Assembly (NCBI GenBank): GCA_047972425.1
Contig: JBKEAR010000003.1
Coordinates: 62,001-126,000 of the forward strand
Direction of reading: 5' to 3'
Source: JBKEAR01 sp047972425
GTDB taxonomy: Bacteria; Pseudomonadota; Alphaproteobacteria; JBKEAR01
Length of the DNA stretch: 64,000 nt
Below, one piece after another: positions 63,259 through 64,000 of this stretch. The notes beneath the pieces were generated by a model. That model was not told where the DNA came from. It made no database searches and saw only the letters and a list, made by a program, of their open reading frames with translations. Made by a program: the position numbers and the translations under genes. Position 1 is the first letter of the stretch. Every line of letters starts with the position of its first letter.

Positions 63259-64000
63259 ATGGCCGGTACTGATCGTAAAAGATCTGCCGTTTCAATGGAT
63301 AATATCCAACCAATTATTATTTTATTACGCCCCCAATTAGGCGAAAATATCGGTATGGTTGCCCGCGCTATGTTGAATATGGGTTTAACAGAGCTTCGGT
63401 TAGTTGCCCCGAAACAAGGTTGGCCAAATGATGCTGCAATCAACCCGAGTTCTGGCGCATTACCTGAAGCTGTGAATGTTACGGTTTTTGATTGTGCAAA
63501 AGATGCAATTGCGGATATCCACCAAATTTGGGCAACAACAGCGCGGCCAAGGCAAATGTCTATGGAGGTTCAGGCGCCGGATATTGCAATAAATGAAATT
63601 AAACATGAGCTTCAAAAAGGGCAAAAAATTGGTGTGATGTTTGGGCGCGAAGCCACAGGCATGAATAACGATGAGATTGTTTTGGCTGATAAAATTATTA
63701 CAGCACCGCTGAACCCGGCTTTTAGCTCTTTAAATTTAGCCCAAGCTGTGTTGCTTGTCGCTTGGGAATGGCGCAAACAAAATACACATGAACCCACAGA
63801 GATTTTACCGCGTTACGGCCAAAGTGCGCCGGCATCGAAACAAGAACTCAATTATTTATTTGAACATTTAGAGACCGAGCTAGATTTGGTTGGATTTTTT
63901 AAAACAGCCGAAAAAAAGCCAATAATGGCACGCAATTTGCGTAATATTTTTGAGCGTAGTCAGCTTTCTTCACAAGAGGTTCGCACATTACGCGGCATGA
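63259..64000 (+). CDS. trmJ: tRNA 2'-O-methyltransferase TrmJ (SpoU family), truncated by window end
   Basis: SPOUT methyltransferase making 2'-O-methyl C/U at position 32 of tRNAs. The ATG at 63259 overlaps the end of cimA (TAAATG). The visible 247 codons are open to the window edge, no stop being reached. PIIILLRPQLGENIGMVARAMLNMGL, GVMFGREATGMNNDEI and NPAFSSLNLAQAV are the three knot motifs of TrmJ. The C-terminal helix region is present (ARNLRNIFERSQL), so only a few residues are missing, judging from the usual 240-260 length. Confidence 0.9.
   Translation, partial: MAGTDRKRSAVSMDNIQPIIILLRPQLGENIGMVARAMLNMGLTELRLVAPKQGWPNDAAINPSSGALPEAVNVTVFDCAKDAIADIHQIWATTARPRQMSMEVQAPDIAINEIKHELQKGQKIGVMFGREATGMNNDEIVLADKIITAPLNPAFSSLNLAQAVLLVAWEWRKQNTHEPTEILPRYGQSAPASKQELNYLFEHLETELDLVGFFKTAEKKPIMARNLRNIFERSQLSSQEVRTLRGM

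Noticed and set aside
1..64000. Defence island, biosynthetic cluster, prophage or integrated element
   Set aside because: Almost every gene is a core housekeeping type in conserved order; no integrase, transposase, att repeats, phage structural genes or defence nucleases were seen.

Overview
The window is a dense block of ordinary chromosomal genes from an AT-rich alphaproteobacterium. I base the lineage on family content and gene order: an ArsR-methyltransferase regulator with metF-metH, ribF-ileS-lspA with a DUF3035/BamF-type lipoprotein, comF-grxC-DUF1178, ubiG/lysC/ptsP, ispG-hisS-prfA-prmC-DUF4167-clpB, GapR (DUF2312), and a TPR protein/UDG-like/Slt group. The genus cannot be named from sequence alone. 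I see no insertion sequence, integrase, prophage, CRISPR array, toxin-antitoxin pair or rRNA operon. Coding density is very high and no gene-free stretch exceeds 300 bases. The only RNA gene found is tRNA-Gln(UUG).

Layout. (1) 0.1-4.3 kb: a Ca2+/Na+ exchanger, RmuC and the ABC-F protein EttA. (2) 4.3-7.1 kb: a small accessory cassette, an AraC-type regulator divergent from an exported NTF2-like protein and a Tat-exported aldo/keto reductase. (3) 7.2-12.3 kb: a DUF599 membrane protein and a three-gene ABC importer resembling Fe3+ transporters but lacking the iron tyrosines. (4) 12.4-17.7 kb: SahR-like regulator, metF and B12-dependent metH, the methionine/folate cycle. (5) 17.8-24.0 kb: ribF, ileS, lspA, a small lipoprotein and an alanine/Na+ symporter. 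(6) 24.0-31.5 kb, minus strand: RNA helicase, Grx4, BolA, PnuC-like transporter, purB, radC, map, sfsA and a methyltransferase. (7) 31.6-34.7 kb: comF, grxC, DUF1178, a BadF-type kinase and ubiG. (8) 35.0-45.3 kb: a long plus-strand run lysC, FabK-like reductase, ptsP, rodZ-like, ispG, hisS, prfA, prmC. (9) 45.3-51.7 kb: an unidentified membrane protein, DUF4167 with two AT-hooks, clpB, an M23 endopeptidase and gapR. (10) 51.8-64.0 kb: RlmD-like methyltransferase, thrC, M16 protease, tRNA-Gln, ispE, TPR protein, UDG-like protein, slt, cimA and a trmJ gene cut by the window end.

Together these cover amino-acid synthesis (thrC, lysC, cimA, metFH), isoprenoid synthesis (ispE, ispG), translation (ileS, hisS, prfA, prmC, ettA, map), envelope work (lspA, BamF-like, M23, Slt, RodZ-like) and stress handling (clpB, rmuC, radC, glutaredoxins). 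I did not find a convincing undescribed multi-gene system. The points most worth checking are: a UDG-family protein that has lost both catalytic motifs; tandem AT-hooks on the DUF4167 protein; an importer probably mislabelled as iron-specific; the exported AKR/NTF2 pair with its AraC regulator; a palindrome at the sahR-metF-metH promoter; and a FabK-like reductase in the lysC run.
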